Below are positions 45,090 to 52,030 of a stretch of DNA of 64,000 nucleotides, in pieces. Below the pieces are notes generated by a model. That model searched no databases and had not been told where the DNA came from. It saw only the letters and a program-made list of their open reading frames with translations. Position 1 is the first letter of the stretch, and each line of letters opens with the position of its first letter. This DNA is from Gigantopelta aegis. Lineage: Eukaryota > Mollusca > Gastropoda > Neomphalida > Peltospiridae. The position numbers and the translations under genes were made by a program. The stretch is taken from the NCBI RefSeq assembly GCF_016097555.1, contig NC_054709.1, forward strand, positions 28,354,917 through 28,418,916. The letters are read 5' to 3'.

Positions 45090-45347
45090 ATCTTTGCATA
45101 GATTACAAACAATTAGTGTCAGGTTATGTATATCCCTAGATATATATTTAGTTATTAACCGTTATAAACGATATATATATCACACAGGTGTTAAATATGC
45201 ATAGATATTCACGAACTGTGTTATATTATATTATGATTATATTATAATTATATTATATTATATTATAACATTATATTATATTATATACATACCTGCTTTT
45301 AGAATGGCGGGCAGTGTAATAATGAATACAATAAACAGACTATTCAT
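22942..45347 (-). CDS. Lectin/WSC type I membrane protein gene, ten coding exons, 630 residues
   Basis: Predicted cell-surface receptor or adhesion glycoprotein. Coding exons in transcript order: 45293-45347, 44497-44664, 40918-41048, 40302-40434, 37555-37740, 35714-35857, 33810-34370, 32287-32391, 25705-25795, 22942-23260. The sum is 1893 nt, exactly 631 codons with the stop, and every junction keeps phase with GT-AG sites. Order: signal peptide (1-18), half C-type lectin-like domain (about 20-74), WSC domain (about 78-162), complete C-type lectin-like domain (about 163-272), Thr/Ser-rich stalk (about 273-494), transmembrane helix (496-520), basic cytoplasmic tail (521-630). WSC domains are known as Cys-rich putative carbohydrate-binding modules. 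The lectin domain lacks the EPN/QPD and WND calcium-site motifs, so sugar binding is uncertain. I do not recognise a named orthologue. Confidence 0.85.
23357..23585 (-). mobile_element. SINE tail 2 and body, head missing
   Basis: AAAGTTTGTTTTGTTTAATG to TGGCTGGAACGAGAAATA. It lies in the last intron of the lectin/WSC gene, about 100 bp from the terminal exon. Confidence 0.84.
23636..23815. mobile_element. MITE fragment (GGGACAGACCCTAGTTT family)
   Basis: CACTATTAGAGCCGTTTTTGATC and later AAGTCATCCTGGTGTTT reverse-match the copy at 44056-44440. Ends are eroded. Confidence 0.5.
23893..24237 (-). mobile_element. SINE, head A, tail 1, with internal duplication
   Basis: GGAAAGGAAATGTTTAACGA to GGGTTACATTCCGCCCC. 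AGGACCACAAAGATATTGAG is repeated in tandem at about 23965 and 23988. Confidence 0.87.
24405..25672. repeat. AT-rich array of about 18-19-bp units with higher-order blocks
   Basis: Units are variants of ATTATTAACAGATCTTT. Higher-order blocks, containing AACATATATTATTAATATAT and CATCGTTAACAAATG, recur near 24640, 24860 and 25020. The array lies in the last intron of the lectin/WSC gene. Confidence 0.92.
25705..25795 (-). CDS. Lectin/WSC gene exon: transmembrane helix
   Basis: 91 nt, phase 1 to 2, acceptor ATGTTTTTCAG, donor AGAAG then GTAAGA. It encodes a 25-residue hydrophobic helix ([15 protein letters not shown] onward to TTVCII) followed by RRKRR, a classic positive-inside stop-transfer. 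Confidence 0.88.
25801..31080. repeat. 5.3-kb satellite array, 48-bp and 55-bp units, about 100 copies
   Basis: The unit is GTGAAACCTGTCTAAACC, AGAGCGGACCTAACATAA and TATACATACACA (48 bp). A second class carries an ACGCCGG insertion after AGAGC (55 bp). The two classes alternate in blocks such as 26160-26620 and 27040-27290. The array fills the intron between the juxtamembrane and transmembrane exons of the lectin/WSC gene, starting within 10 bp of the transmembrane exon's acceptor. Confidence 0.95.
31081..31300. mobile_element. Remnant of the palindromic DNA transposon that seeded the satellite
   Basis: Next to the array lies GACAGGGTCCGGTGTTTAGA, then a GTCGCG segment, then CTGGTTTAGACAGGTTTCAC at 31197-31216. 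The last is the reverse complement of the array's GTGAAACCTGTCTAAACCAG. A further degenerate TACAGGTTTCACTG lies near 31292. This fits the opposite terminal inverted repeat of a MITE whose other end was amplified. Confidence 0.65.
31370..31450. repeat. GGAC/GGAT tetranucleotide repeat
   Basis: Runs of GGATGGATGGAC and GGACGGACGGAC. Confidence 0.93.
31868..32150. repeat. GAGAGT repeat, GA run and TTGG repeat
   Basis: GAGAGTGAGAGT to about 32020, pure GA to 32045, then TTGG repeats at 32072-32130. Confidence 0.93.
32221..32242. repeat. Poly-C tract, 22 nt
   Basis: Uninterrupted C run about 45 bp from the juxtamembrane exon of the lectin/WSC gene. Confidence 0.95.
32287..32391 (-). CDS. Lectin/WSC gene exon: juxtamembrane stalk
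   Basis: 105 nt, phase 1 to 1, acceptor GTTTAATTATAG, donor CGAG then GTATAT. It encodes [20 protein letters not shown] and [15 protein letters not shown]. No domain is recognised. The call rests on the phase match, which keeps the whole gene open. Confidence 0.7.
32684..32770 (+). mobile_element. tRNA-like SINE head of a different class
   Basis: CCTCTGTGGCATAATGGTTA and AAATGGGTTCGCATCTTGG resemble A and B boxes. It cannot fold as a whole tRNA. Confidence 0.5.
32905..33183 (+). mobile_element. SINE, partial head A, tail 2
   Basis: CCTGGGATCAATTCTCTTTG to GTGGTGCCAAACAAAACGAA. Confidence 0.84.
33353..33519 (+). mobile_element. SINE head A and body, tail missing
   Basis: GCGCTCGCTTGCTGCACCGT to AAAAGATCCCTTGCTGC. 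It switches abruptly to a minus-strand copy at 33520. Confidence 0.8.
33520..33788 (-). mobile_element. SINE, head A, tail 1, next to the stalk exon donor
   Basis: TATATGGCATCAGACATATG to CCACTGGGCTACATCCC. Its 5' end is about 20 bp from the donor of exon 33810-34370. Confidence 0.84.
33810..34370 (-). CDS. Lectin/WSC gene exon: Ser/Thr-rich mucin-like stalk
   Basis: 561 nt, phase 1 to 1, acceptor ATCATGTTGCAG, donor AATG then GTGAGA. It encodes about 187 residues dominated by Thr and Ser with Val, Lys and Pro (for example [20 protein letters not shown]), with no cysteine: a likely O-glycosylated stalk. A minus-strand SINE starts about 20 bp past the donor. Confidence 0.85.
34420..34580. repeat. 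CA/TA microsatellite and poly-C tract
   Basis: ACACATATACATACAC repeats to 34475. C-rich run at about 34541-34577. Confidence 0.92.
34580..35375. other. Intron of the lectin/WSC gene, nothing recognised
   Basis: ATT run at 34608-34634. The rest is unique-looking. Confidence 0.5.
35376..35680 (+). mobile_element. SINE, head A, tail 1
   Basis: AAGCAGGACGTAGCCCAGTG to CGTTAAATAAAACAC and a T run. It lies close to the exon at 35714. Confidence 0.87.
35714..35857 (-). CDS. Lectin/WSC gene exon: second half of C-type lectin-like domain
   Basis: 144 nt, phase 1 to 1, acceptor CTTTCTTTACAG, donor TCTG then GTACGT. It encodes [17 protein letters not shown], then [13 protein letters not shown]. With the Cys of the previous exon this supplies the four cysteines of a lectin fold. 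There is no WND motif. The SINE at 35376-35680 ends about 30 bp past the donor. Confidence 0.85.
35990..36300 (-). mobile_element. SINE, head A, tail 2, full length
   Basis: AATAAGTTTGTTTTGTTTAA to GGCTATGTCACGCCCC. Confidence 0.88.
36557..36635 (-). mobile_element. Fragment of a second tRNA-derived SINE
   Basis: ACAGAAAAATCAACCTCCAT and GGGATTCGAACCACAG match the fuller copy at 37383-37525. Confidence 0.6.
36965..37036. repeat. CAG/CTG trinucleotide repeat with AAC end
   Basis: AGC repeated about 17 times with one AGG interruption, then AAC about six times. It is intronic in the lectin/WSC gene (CTG on the transcribed sense strand). Confidence 0.95.
37383..37525 (-). mobile_element. Second-class tRNA-derived SINE
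   Basis: The minus strand reads TAGCTCAGGTGGTAGAGCAC and GTGGTTCGAATCTC, good A and B boxes, followed by AGTGGAGGTTGATTTTTCTG. Related to 49805-49925. It lies about 30 bp from the exon at 37555. Confidence 0.7.
37555..37740 (-). CDS. Lectin/WSC gene exon: first half of second C-type lectin-like domain
   Basis: 186 nt, phase 1 to 1, acceptor GATTATTTTTCAG, donor ACAGATA then GTGAGT. It encodes [13 protein letters not shown], then [17 protein letters not shown], the typical W.GL and W.W marks. NFS is a possible glycosylation site. Confidence 0.88.
37835..38325. repeat. GA-rich microsatellite
   Basis: Pure GA at 37951-38027 and 38099-38167 with GAGG and GAAA interruptions, about 490 bp in all. 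Intronic. Confidence 0.95.
38844..39172 (-). mobile_element. SINE, head A, tail 1, full length
   Basis: GGAAGGAAGGAAATGTTTCA to GGCTATGTCCCGCCCC. Confidence 0.88.
39806..40094 (-). mobile_element. SINE, tail 2, body, shortened head A
   Basis: AAAGTTAGTTTCTTTTGTTT to GCATCAGGTGATTGCTTTAC. The head end is replaced by the telomere-like element. Confidence 0.83.
40095..40290. mobile_element. Inverted-repeat element with telomere-like core
   Basis: ATATCCGCCCGGTCCCC (about 40099) and GGGGACCGGGCGGATAT (about 40269) are perfect inverted partners. They enclose about 130 bp of CCCTAA repeats with variants (CCCTAACCCTAACCCTAACC, CCCCAACCC). No coding. It ends about 11 bp from the donor of the WSC exon. 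Confidence 0.85.
40302..40434 (-). CDS. Lectin/WSC gene exon: second part of WSC domain
   Basis: 133 nt, phase 0 to 1, acceptor TTTTTGTCACAG, donor GGAG then GTAAGT. It encodes [20 protein letters not shown], then [20 protein letters not shown], matching the WSC end (C.C, then C...C, then CGG and a final Y). NIS and NRS are possible N-glycosylation sites. A telomere-like inverted-repeat element lies about 10-15 bp beyond the donor. Confidence 0.88.
40918..41048 (-). CDS. Lectin/WSC gene exon: first part of WSC domain
   Basis: 131 nt, phase 1 to 0, acceptor GATTTACAG, donor CAG then GTAAAT. It encodes [20 protein letters not shown] and [15 protein letters not shown]. The GCF(D) start and Cys spacing fit the WSC family. 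It contains four cysteines. Confidence 0.88.
41205..41470. repeat. 93-bp tandem repeat, three copies
   Basis: CCCAGAATATTTATACATCA at 41231, 41324 and 41417, followed by ATTTCATCAACTAAACTGTT. Few differences. Intronic. Confidence 0.93.
41524..42349. mobile_element. MITE with TTAA-flanked inverted ends, hosting a second element
   Basis: TTAAAGGGACATTCCTGAGT at the left is inverted at the right (CAAACTAAGGAATGTCCCTT then TAA). TTAA at both ends suggests a piggyBac-like class. Without the insertion at 41589-42124 it is about 290 bp. Confidence 0.8.
41589..42124. mobile_element. Nested element rich in TCGTCCAC motifs
   Basis: CGTTTTAAC occurs immediately before (41580-41588) and after (42125-42133), a 9-bp target duplication. 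The ends carry inverted ATTCGTCCAC/GTGGACGAAT motifs (GACAATTCGTCCACGGACGA against GTCCGTGGACGAATTGTCC). Confidence 0.8.
42470..42622. mobile_element. Small palindromic MITE with poly-C core
   Basis: CAGGGCCGTAGCTAGGA at the left, CAGCTACGGCCCTG at the right, and a C run of about 36 nt between. A fragment of the same family (AGGGCCGTAACTAGCGGG) lies at 47011-47125 with its own C run. Confidence 0.75.
42703..42960 (+). mobile_element. SINE with head B and a different tail
   Basis: CCGGCCTCAGTGGTGTCGTG, then AGTGGGTAGGTGTAAGACTA, then CTGTCCTGGACAGACAG and CTTAATTGGATATAAGCACG: head B joined to a third tail type. Confidence 0.75.
43371..43703 (+). mobile_element. SINE, head A, tail 1, full length
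   Basis: AGGGGCGGGACGTAGCCCAG to TTTTCTTCCTTCCTT. Confidence 0.88.
43848..44058 (+). mobile_element. SINE, head A, short tail 2
   Basis: ATGAGATGTAGCCTAGTGGT to GCTCTAGTGGTGTTGTTAA. It has internal deletions and abuts a MITE. Confidence 0.8.
44056..44440 (+). mobile_element. MITE, GGGACAGACCCTAGTTT family, full length
   Basis: TTAAAGGGACAGACCCTAGT at the left is inverted at the right as AACTAGGCTATGTCCCTTTA. The core has TGGTGAAATACCTTC and CACCAGGATGACCAAAAACA. It lies in intron 2 of the lectin/WSC gene, about 55 bp from exon 44497. Confidence 0.78.
44497..44664 (-). CDS. Lectin/WSC gene exon: N-terminal half of a C-type lectin-like domain
   Basis: 168 nt, phase 1 to 1, acceptor TTATTTTCCAG, donor ATTG then GTATGT. 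It encodes [17 protein letters not shown] and later KIWLGGKF and QWKWI, the W..AE..C, WLG and W.W marks of the first half of a C-type lectin fold. The C-terminal half expected next is absent: the following exon begins the WSC domain. It has one cysteine with no partner inside the module. Confidence 0.85.
44694..44872 (-). mobile_element. SINE, part of tail 2 and body
   Basis: AATCATCGGCTATTGGATGT to GTTGGAACGGGAAAAAC, about 30 bp from the first lectin exon. Confidence 0.82.
44897..45085. repeat. CA then GA microsatellite
   Basis: ACACACAC for about 26 nt, then GA runs with one GGGGATAGAGAGATACACAC interruption. Intron 1 of the coding region. Confidence 0.95.
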
Positions 45348-45400
45348 TTCGTCTTATTTTAAGATTCAGATGGTTTCTCGTAGTATGTTTACTTGTGTAT
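45293..45400 (-). CDS. Lectin/WSC gene exon: 5'UTR end, start codon and signal peptide
   Basis: The acceptor ATTTATTTTCAG opens the exon at 45400. ATG is at 45347-45345 and encodes [18 protein letters not shown], a hydrophobic signal peptide. The donor is GCAG then GTATGT, and the exon ends in phase 1. Coding covers 45293-45347; the first 53 nt are untranslated. Confidence 0.85.
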
Positions 45401-45489
45401 CTGAAAATAAATAATTACTGACAAATAAATGACAATAGAACTAAATAGACAAAAGGTGTTACAATGATATGATTTTGCTGAAGATGGTA

Positions 45490-45738
45490 GTGTGGTGGTG
45501 GTGGTGGTGGTGGTGGTGGTGGTGGTGGTGGTGGTGAGGAGGATGATGATGTGGGTTTTTGTTGTCGTTGTGTTGTGTTTTGTTGTACTGTATTGTGTTG
45601 AGTTAGATTGTGTTGTGTGTGTTGTGTTGTGTTGAATTGCCGTGTCGTGTTGTGTTGTGTTGAATTGTTGTGTTGTGTTATGTTATGTTATGTTATGTTA
45701 TGTTATGTTATGTTATGTTATGTTATGTTACCGGTGCC
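45490..45738. repeat. GGT repeat and GTGTT/ATGTT repeats
   Basis: GTGGTGGTGG at 45492-45536, then GTGTTGTGTT variants, then TTATGTTATG to 45730. Likely within the 5' intron of the lectin/WSC gene. Confidence 0.92.
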
Positions 45739-45739
45739 G

Positions 45740-46621
45740 CAAGTGTGTCCCATTAATAATATTTGATTTCATATGGTTTTGTTGTGTGTTTCGGGAGGTG
45801 GGGTGGGGGTGAAGGAATGTGTGTTTTAGGTTTTTATTTTTTGTTTTTGTTGTTTGTTGTTTTGAAGCTAATTTTTTGCTAATGCTGTGATGTTGTTGCT
45901 GGCAGTGTTATGTCGTGTTGTTTTTTGTTGGCTTTTGCTTTGGGAATCGAATTGCATGTTTAATTTATTTTAATAAAATTTTACTAGACTAAATATTATT
46001 TTACTATTTTATATTTGACTACACTAAATACTATTTTATATTTGACTACACTAAATACTATTTTATATTTCATTACACTAAAAACTATTTGCCCTTTCAG
46101 AAATAGTTGCAACATTTATTATGTACATTGTTCTTTATTATCATAGGTGAACCAGTTTCGGTGAGCATAAGCATTTGGTTGTAAAGCATATCAATATTTA
46201 TAAACAGACAGTTGTTATCCAAATAGCCACCTTTTTACGCTTCAAATGAGCACTAAACTGTCCGCTATGTAGTAAAGTTTACCGCGTCAAAACATGTACC
46301 ATGCATCAGCCGTAAATATTGTTAACTACGTTACATGTTTCGGTCAGTGAAACGTTCAGTGGTATAGCTTACAGCCAAAACTTCCCAACACAAAACCTTT
46401 CAGTGTTTTATCCAAACATGTATGTTGTTTAACAAAACATATACTTATACATTTTTTTACAAAAATTCCATGAAGTGCATGCATAATAATTAAAACAACA
46501 GAATTACTTTTAGATCCCTAGTTTAACATAAAGTTACAAAAGTTTTATAATAATTACAAACAGAGTTCATGCATGATAATTAAGACAACAAAATCTTCTA
46601 CGTTAATTTAAATCAAATTAC
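45740..46621. other. Probable 5' intron of the lectin/WSC gene
   Basis: AT-rich, with the 27-bp repeat at 46000-46092. No exon signal found on either strand. Confidence 0.45.
46000..46092. repeat. 27-bp tandem repeat, about three copies
   Basis: ATTTGACTACACTAAATACT and TATTTTAT repeated. Confidence 0.85.
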
Positions 46622-46702
46622 CTTGTCTTCTCCGATTTTGTTTTCTTTGCGTCTGTACTTGACATATATTCTAAATATGTGTCTAAATAAAGCAGACGAC
46701 AT
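46622..46702 (-). other. 5'UTR exon with a possible upstream ORF, lectin/WSC gene
   Basis: A donor at 46621-46620 (GACAAG then GTAATT) could splice to the acceptor at 45400. ATG at 46702 opens 27 codons (MSSALFRHIFRIYVKYRRKE onward). Joined to the next exon it stops three codons later, giving a 30-residue uORF. It could instead be the first exon of another minus-strand gene. The upstream end and promoter are not defined. Confidence 0.45.
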
Positions 46703-47504
46703 CTTTAACTTCCGTTGTAGCTGCGCATCCTTTGCTACAAGGGTATGTTTGAATTTCATCGGGTTGATAAGCTTGTCAATTTCACAGTCATGTAAACAAG
46801 GGATGTTAATTTCAGTGGTTCGTTTGAGCTAGCATACGTCAAGACTGTTGCATGCTTTGAATATTAATGCCGATGATAAGCGTCTGGTCCCACCCTGCCG
46901 CTTGTAAATAACCTCTCTACACTGTTCAGAATGAGATTTGGTAATACATGTATTATGATGGCATTCTCGTGGTTGGATATAATCGGAATTTAATTTGCAA
47001 TATTATTTCCAGGGCCGTAACTAGCGGGAAAAAAATGATAGAAACTTAAAGGAAATTCTCTTCTTAACCGTTTAAGGAGTTTTAGACTGTTAACTACTTA
47101 GTTGCCCCCCCCCCCCCCCCCCTCCTTCGGTCCCAGTGTATTGGTTTTTGATTTATCATCTAGAATGAGACAGATCCTAATCTAGACATTTTCTTCATAA
47201 CAATGACGCAGACATTTTGTTAAGAAATCTAATATGTATTGTTCTGTTTCTAGATTTGCTTGATTAGAGCTATCAGCCGAAATCGGTTGTTTGGACAATT
47301 ACGGTTTTCAGATTATAAACACTCGTGACAAGGAAGTCTTCCAAGGTTTCAACTAGGCTGACGAATAGCGTGTAGTGACAGTACGCAGACATTCAATTGA
47401 AGGAATTAAAAAATAATTTCAGCACAAAACACAAAACCCCCCCACCCCAAAACCCAATACGAAATAAAAACAAACAAAAATATAAACATCGGGTATAAAA
47501 AAAA
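46703..47504. other. Upstream flank of the lectin/WSC gene
   Basis: The promoter is expected here on the minus strand, but I see no clear TATA or initiator. A MITE fragment and C run lie at 47011-47125. Confidence 0.4.
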
Positions 47505-47818
47505 GAAATTTGTTTTGTTTAACGACACCACTAGAGCACATTGATTTATTAATCATCGGCTATTGGATGTCAAATGTATGGTCATTTTTGACAAAGTCAT
47601 ATAGAGGAAACTCGCTACATATTTTTTTCATTAGTAGCAAGGCATATTTTATATGTACCATCCCACATACAGGATAGCACATACCACGGCCTTTGATATA
47701 GCAGTCGTGGGGCACTGACTGGAACCAGAAATAGCCCAATGGGCCCACCGACGGAGATCGATCCTAGACCGACCGCGCATCAAGCGAACGCTTTACCACT
47801 GAGCTAGGTCCCGCCCCT
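47505..47818 (-). mobile_element. SINE, head A, tail 2, full length
   Basis: AAATTTGTTTTGTTTAACGA to GAGCTAGGTCCCGCCCC. Confidence 0.88.
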
Positions 47819-47914
47819 CAATATAACAAAGGTAGTCAAAATGGTGATAAAGATGGTCATCAATAAAAAAAAAAGTTCTAAAATTATCAATAAAATAGTA
47901 ACAACAGCGGTGAT

Positions 47915-48135
47915 AGTTAGTTTCTTTTCTTTAACGACACCACTAGAGCACATTGATTTATTAATCATTGGCTATTGGATGTCAAACATTTGGTAATTTT
48001 GACATATAGTCGGAGGAAACCATTTTCCCTCAGCAGAAAGGGAGCTGTTATATGTCCTTTCCTACACAGGACAGTGTATTCCACGGCCTTTGATATACCA
48101 GTCGTGGTGCACTGGTTGGGACGGGAAAAAGACCA
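47915..48135 (-). mobile_element. SINE tail 2 and body, head missing
   Basis: TAGTTAGTTTCTTTTCTTTA to TGGTTGGGACGGGAAAAA. Confidence 0.83.
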
Positions 48136-49007
48136 ACCAGAGAACATAGGCACTTGATGACAGGATAATTTAAATATTCTCAATATACCACAATATACCC
48201 CTCAAAAGAACCCTCTAAGGCACGCACTAGCCTACATACAAACCCCTGAAAATATTGCTATGGTCAAAGAGAAAGAGAAAAAAAAAGAAGAAAGATAATA
48301 ATAATAATACAAGTATAATTGTATCATGAAATTTAAAATATGATTAATATTTGCAATAATTATCAGAAAGCTTGTTTTATTACCATAAATTAGCGTCCCA
48401 ACCACTAACAGGTAGCCTATATTGTTACAAGGCTTAACAAGCGTTTTCCCTACACTGAACGCAAAAATATAAATTTGAAAACTGACTTGAAATAATTGAA
48501 AAACAATTAATTAAACTTTTTAAATCTCTAAACTGGTTTATAAAGATGCTATAAAATGTCAAATGTAGATATTATACAAAGTAATTAAAAAACTTACATT
48601 TTCAAAGTCGGATATATAATAATAGTTTTAATAGTTTTATGGTCCTGATGAAGTGTTTTTAATACCTGATTATATCAACGTCATAAGGTATTTTTCAAGA
48701 AGCATATGATACAAATTAAGCTGTAAAAGTATTTTTTTACTTATTTTTACATTTTTCTCCTGTAGTTTCGTGGTTTAAAATTTGCATTATGGGCGGGGTA
48801 AAATCCTCACTTCGTCCTGGCCGGGAGTAAAACGCGAATCAAAATGCTTAGGATAGGGTGCTGTTAAAACAAAATAAAACAAAATAAAACAAAACAAAAA
48901 TAGTACTGAATGTTTATCGGACATTGGGCTTTCAATCACAGTGATTAACTCAATGCAGTAACCACCGTATCATGTAGTAGCGATAGTGTCATTGGGAAAT
49001 AGTTTAT
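48136..49007. other. Intergenic, nothing recognised
   Basis: AT-rich, with an AAAACAAAAT repeat near 48870. No coding support. Confidence 0.5.
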
Positions 49008-49111
49008 TATCCTGTCATCAAGTACCTATGCCAGAGAATGGGTCCATTGAAGTGGATCGATCCTACGACGCAAGCATCTCAGTCGAGCGCTCTACTAACT
49101 GAGCTAGTGGA
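49008..49111 (-). mobile_element. tRNA-like SINE head
   Basis: The minus strand reads TAGCTCAGTTAGTAGAGCGC then GTCGTAGGATCGATCC, A and B boxes of a tRNA-derived SINE. It joins directly to the TG tract. Confidence 0.65.
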
Positions 49112-49132
49112 GTGTCTGTGTGTCTGTGTGTG

Positions 49133-49165
<33 letters not shown>

Positions 49166-49380
49166 AGGTGTGTGTGTGCGTGTGTGTGTGTTTGGTGTGG
49201 TGTGTATGTGTGTGGGTGGTGTGTGTGTGTGTGTATGTGTGTGGTGTGTGTGTATGTGTGTGTATGCGTGTGTAGGTGTGTGTGTGTGTGGTCTGTCTGT
49301 GCGTGCGTATGTGCGTGTGGTGTATGTGTGTGTGTGGTGTGTATGTATGTGTGTGTGTGTGGTGTGTGTGTTTGTGTATA

Positions 49381-49411
<31 letters not shown>

Positions 49412-49560
49412 GTGGTGTGTGTGTGTCTGTATATATATATGTGTGTGTGTGTGTGTGCGCGTGCGTGCGTGTGTGTGTATATGGTGTGTGCCCGTGCGTG
49501 TGTGTGCGCGAGTGATGTGCATGTGTGTGTGTGTATGTGTGTGTGTATGTGTGTAGTTTG
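49112..49560. repeat. TG-rich microsatellite, about 450 bp
   Basis: GTGTGT runs with GTGGTGTG, GTATGT and GTGCGTGC variants. Cys/Val or His/Thr frames here are artefacts of composition. Confidence 0.96.
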
Positions 49561-49804
49561 ACATGCCTGGATTTGGGGGTCGAAACCCAATCCCTGCTTA
49601 AGCAATTTATTTTTTTAAGACATTTTCCGGACAGCATATTTTGAGCACGCTATAAAATTCGTTATTCTAGACTCCCTCCTGCTACAATTCCTACCCACTC
49701 GCCTGAATTCCATCATAACGGTCCATATAGCGTTTAAAGGATAATATTAGGTCATTTTCCACATACACGTTTAGACATTGTACATCAATACTAATTGTAG
49801 TAGT

Positions 49805-49925
49805 GTTGGTACAAAGTGCTCTTACTGGCAGTAGCTGGTGGGAATTTCTTTATTAGCTCAGTTGGTACAGCGCTGAGAGTCTGTGGTTTGAATCCCTACA
49901 GTGGATGTTTGTGTTTCATTAATTG
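49805..49925 (+). mobile_element. Second-class tRNA-derived SINE
   Basis: TTAGCTCAGTTGGTACAGCG and GTGGTTTGAATCCCTACAGT are A- and B-box-like. The lead-in GCAGTAGCTGGTGGGAATTT matches 37383-37525 inverted. Confidence 0.7.
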
Positions 49926-49962
49926 TTTTACAGTATAAACTATTTTAAAATATTAATAAAGA

Positions 49963-50247
49963 ATAAAGTTTGTTTTGTGTAACGATAACACTGGAGCACA
50001 TTGATTAATTAATCATCTGCTATTGGTAATTCTGACACGTAGTTCCTAGAGGAAACCGGCTACATTTTTCCTAATGCAGCAAGGGATCTTTTACATGCAC
50101 CATCCCACAGACAGGATAGCACATAATATGGCCTTTGATATGCCAGCCGTTGTGCACTGAATGGAACCAGAAATAGCGACGGGGATCGATCCCAAACCGA
50201 TCGCGCATCAAGAGAGCGCTTTACCACTGGGCTACGTCCCGACCCTT
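49963..50247 (-). mobile_element. SINE, head A, tail 2, diverged
   Basis: ATAAAGTTTGTTTTGTGTAA to GGGCTACGTCCCGACCC. Confidence 0.85.
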
Positions 50248-50404
50248 ATTTGAAAATAATTTTATATTTGAGATATATTTAACTTTCCTAGAAAGAAAGA
50301 AAGAAAGAAAGGAAAGAAAAAGAAAAAAAGAAAAAAAAAGAAAAGAAAAACGTCTCCATTGTTGTGTTTTAAAATTTCATTTTATAATATTTGCATTGAA
50401 CCAG

Positions 50405-50495
50405 TCAGAATTATCAAATGTTTGATATCCAATAGCTGATGATTAATAAATCAATGTGCTCTAGTAGTGTCATTAAACAAAACAATTTTTTAAAA
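50405..50495 (+). mobile_element. SINE tail 2 fragment
   Basis: TTGATATCCAATAGCTGATG to GTCATTAAACAAAACAA. Confidence 0.8.
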
Positions 50496-51229
50496 CAGGT
50501 AGATGGAAAAAGGCGCCATTGCACGATAGTGTGTACAATAACGTTATTTGAGATGTGTTTTATTATGTAGGTCTACTTTAAAAATTAAAAATTAAAAGTA
50601 TATTGGGAATTAATTATAACTTACAACAATATTGTCAATCAAAAACCATACATGTTTATATACATTTTATTTTATTTAACTGTAAGTTGTTGGGGGGTTT
50701 TTGTTGTTGTTTTCTTAAATGCCGGTATCCTTTGTAAACTGTGTATGCGAAAAAATACTTTATCGGCTTAAAAGCATGTGGATTCATATACCTGTATAAT
50801 AATTTTGCAAATGTAATTTAATTAATTTATTTATTTTTGTTCTATAAATTTTATTCTAAAACAGATTACGTTATCATTTCTGATCCACCAATACATCGAT
50901 CAGCGTAAAAAAATTAACATTTTAGGTAACAAACATTTTAAAAAAGGGTAAATTTTGTAATGTTTTAAAAACAAAATTATTCAGGCCTACCTTATAACAA
51001 TCTTTTCATCGACAGTGCTTGGCTGTTATTGAGCTATACATTTGTTTTAATTCATCCTCCAGTTCTTGCGACAAGAATTACAATTGTTGACAGATACAGA
51101 AAATCGCGATTAAAAATCACAGAATGCGTGTGTAGTGTATGAATATCCAGTTTAGGAATTTACATTATAAACACATAACTCTGTCGTCCAATCCGAAATA
51201 GATCTGAAAGGAGTGGTCGATTTATAAAG
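50496..51229. other. Intergenic, nothing recognised
   Basis: AT-rich unique-looking sequence on both strands. Confidence 0.5.
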
Positions 51230-51537
51230 AAGAAGTTTGTTTTGTTTAACGACACCACTAGAGCACATTGATTTATTAACCATCGGCTATTGGATGTCAA
51301 ACGTGGTCATTTTTGACAGTCACAGAGAGGAAACCCGCTACATTTTTTCATTAGTAGCAAGTGATCTTTTATATGCACCATCCCACAGACAGGATAGCAC
51401 ATACCACGGCTTTTGATGTACCAGTCGTGGTGCACTGGCTGGTGCGAGAAATAGACCAATAGGCCACTGACGGGGATCGATCCCAGACCGACTGCGCATC
51501 AAACGAGCGCTTTACCACTGAGCTACGTTTCGCCCCT
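51230..51537 (-). mobile_element. SINE, head A, tail 2, full length
   Basis: GAAGTTTGTTTTGTTTAACG to GAGCTACGTTTCGCCCC. Confidence 0.88.
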
Positions 51538-51599
51538 GATGATGATGACGACAGTGACTAAGATATATTTTAAAATAATAATAAAATAAACAAATAACT

Positions 51600-51832
51600 A
51601 AGTAAATTAATTAATTAATTAATTAATTTAAAAAAATAAAAACAAAAATAAATTAATTAATTAATTGCATGTAATTTAAAAAAAAAAAAAAAAAATCTAA
51701 ATAAGTTTCTAACTTCAATACTAGCGGCAATCATTTCGAAAATTGGTTAATGAATTTATACCTCTTTCTCTAGTTATATCTTGTTTTAAACATCTTACTA
51801 TTAATGCCCCCCCCCCCCCCCCCCCCCCCCCT
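51600..51832. repeat. AATT repeat, poly-A and poly-C tracts
   Basis: ATTAATTAATTAATT near 51605 and 51650, A run near 51678, C run at about 51806-51830. Confidence 0.9.
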
Positions 51833-51885
51833 CGCTCCACTAGTTTCTGGATTTTTGTTTTCACTCGTATCTTGTTCTATTTTAC

Positions 51886-52030
51886 CTCCTCGGTTGACCC
51901 ATCTGAGGTTTTCCTGTCCCAACCTGTGCCCCGCGACTGGCATATCAAGGGCTGTGCTCGGTTGTCTCCTATCTGTGAACAAAATGCATATAAAAGATTC
52001 TTTGCCGCTAATGAAAAATGTAGCGGGTTT
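51886..52030 (+). mobile_element. SINE body fragment
   Basis: CTGTGCCCCGCGACTGGCAT to AAAATGTAGCGGGTTTC. Confidence 0.7.

Noticed and set aside
49063-49637. Cys/Val-rich and His/Thr-rich proteins
   Set aside because: Products of a TG microsatellite read in several frames.
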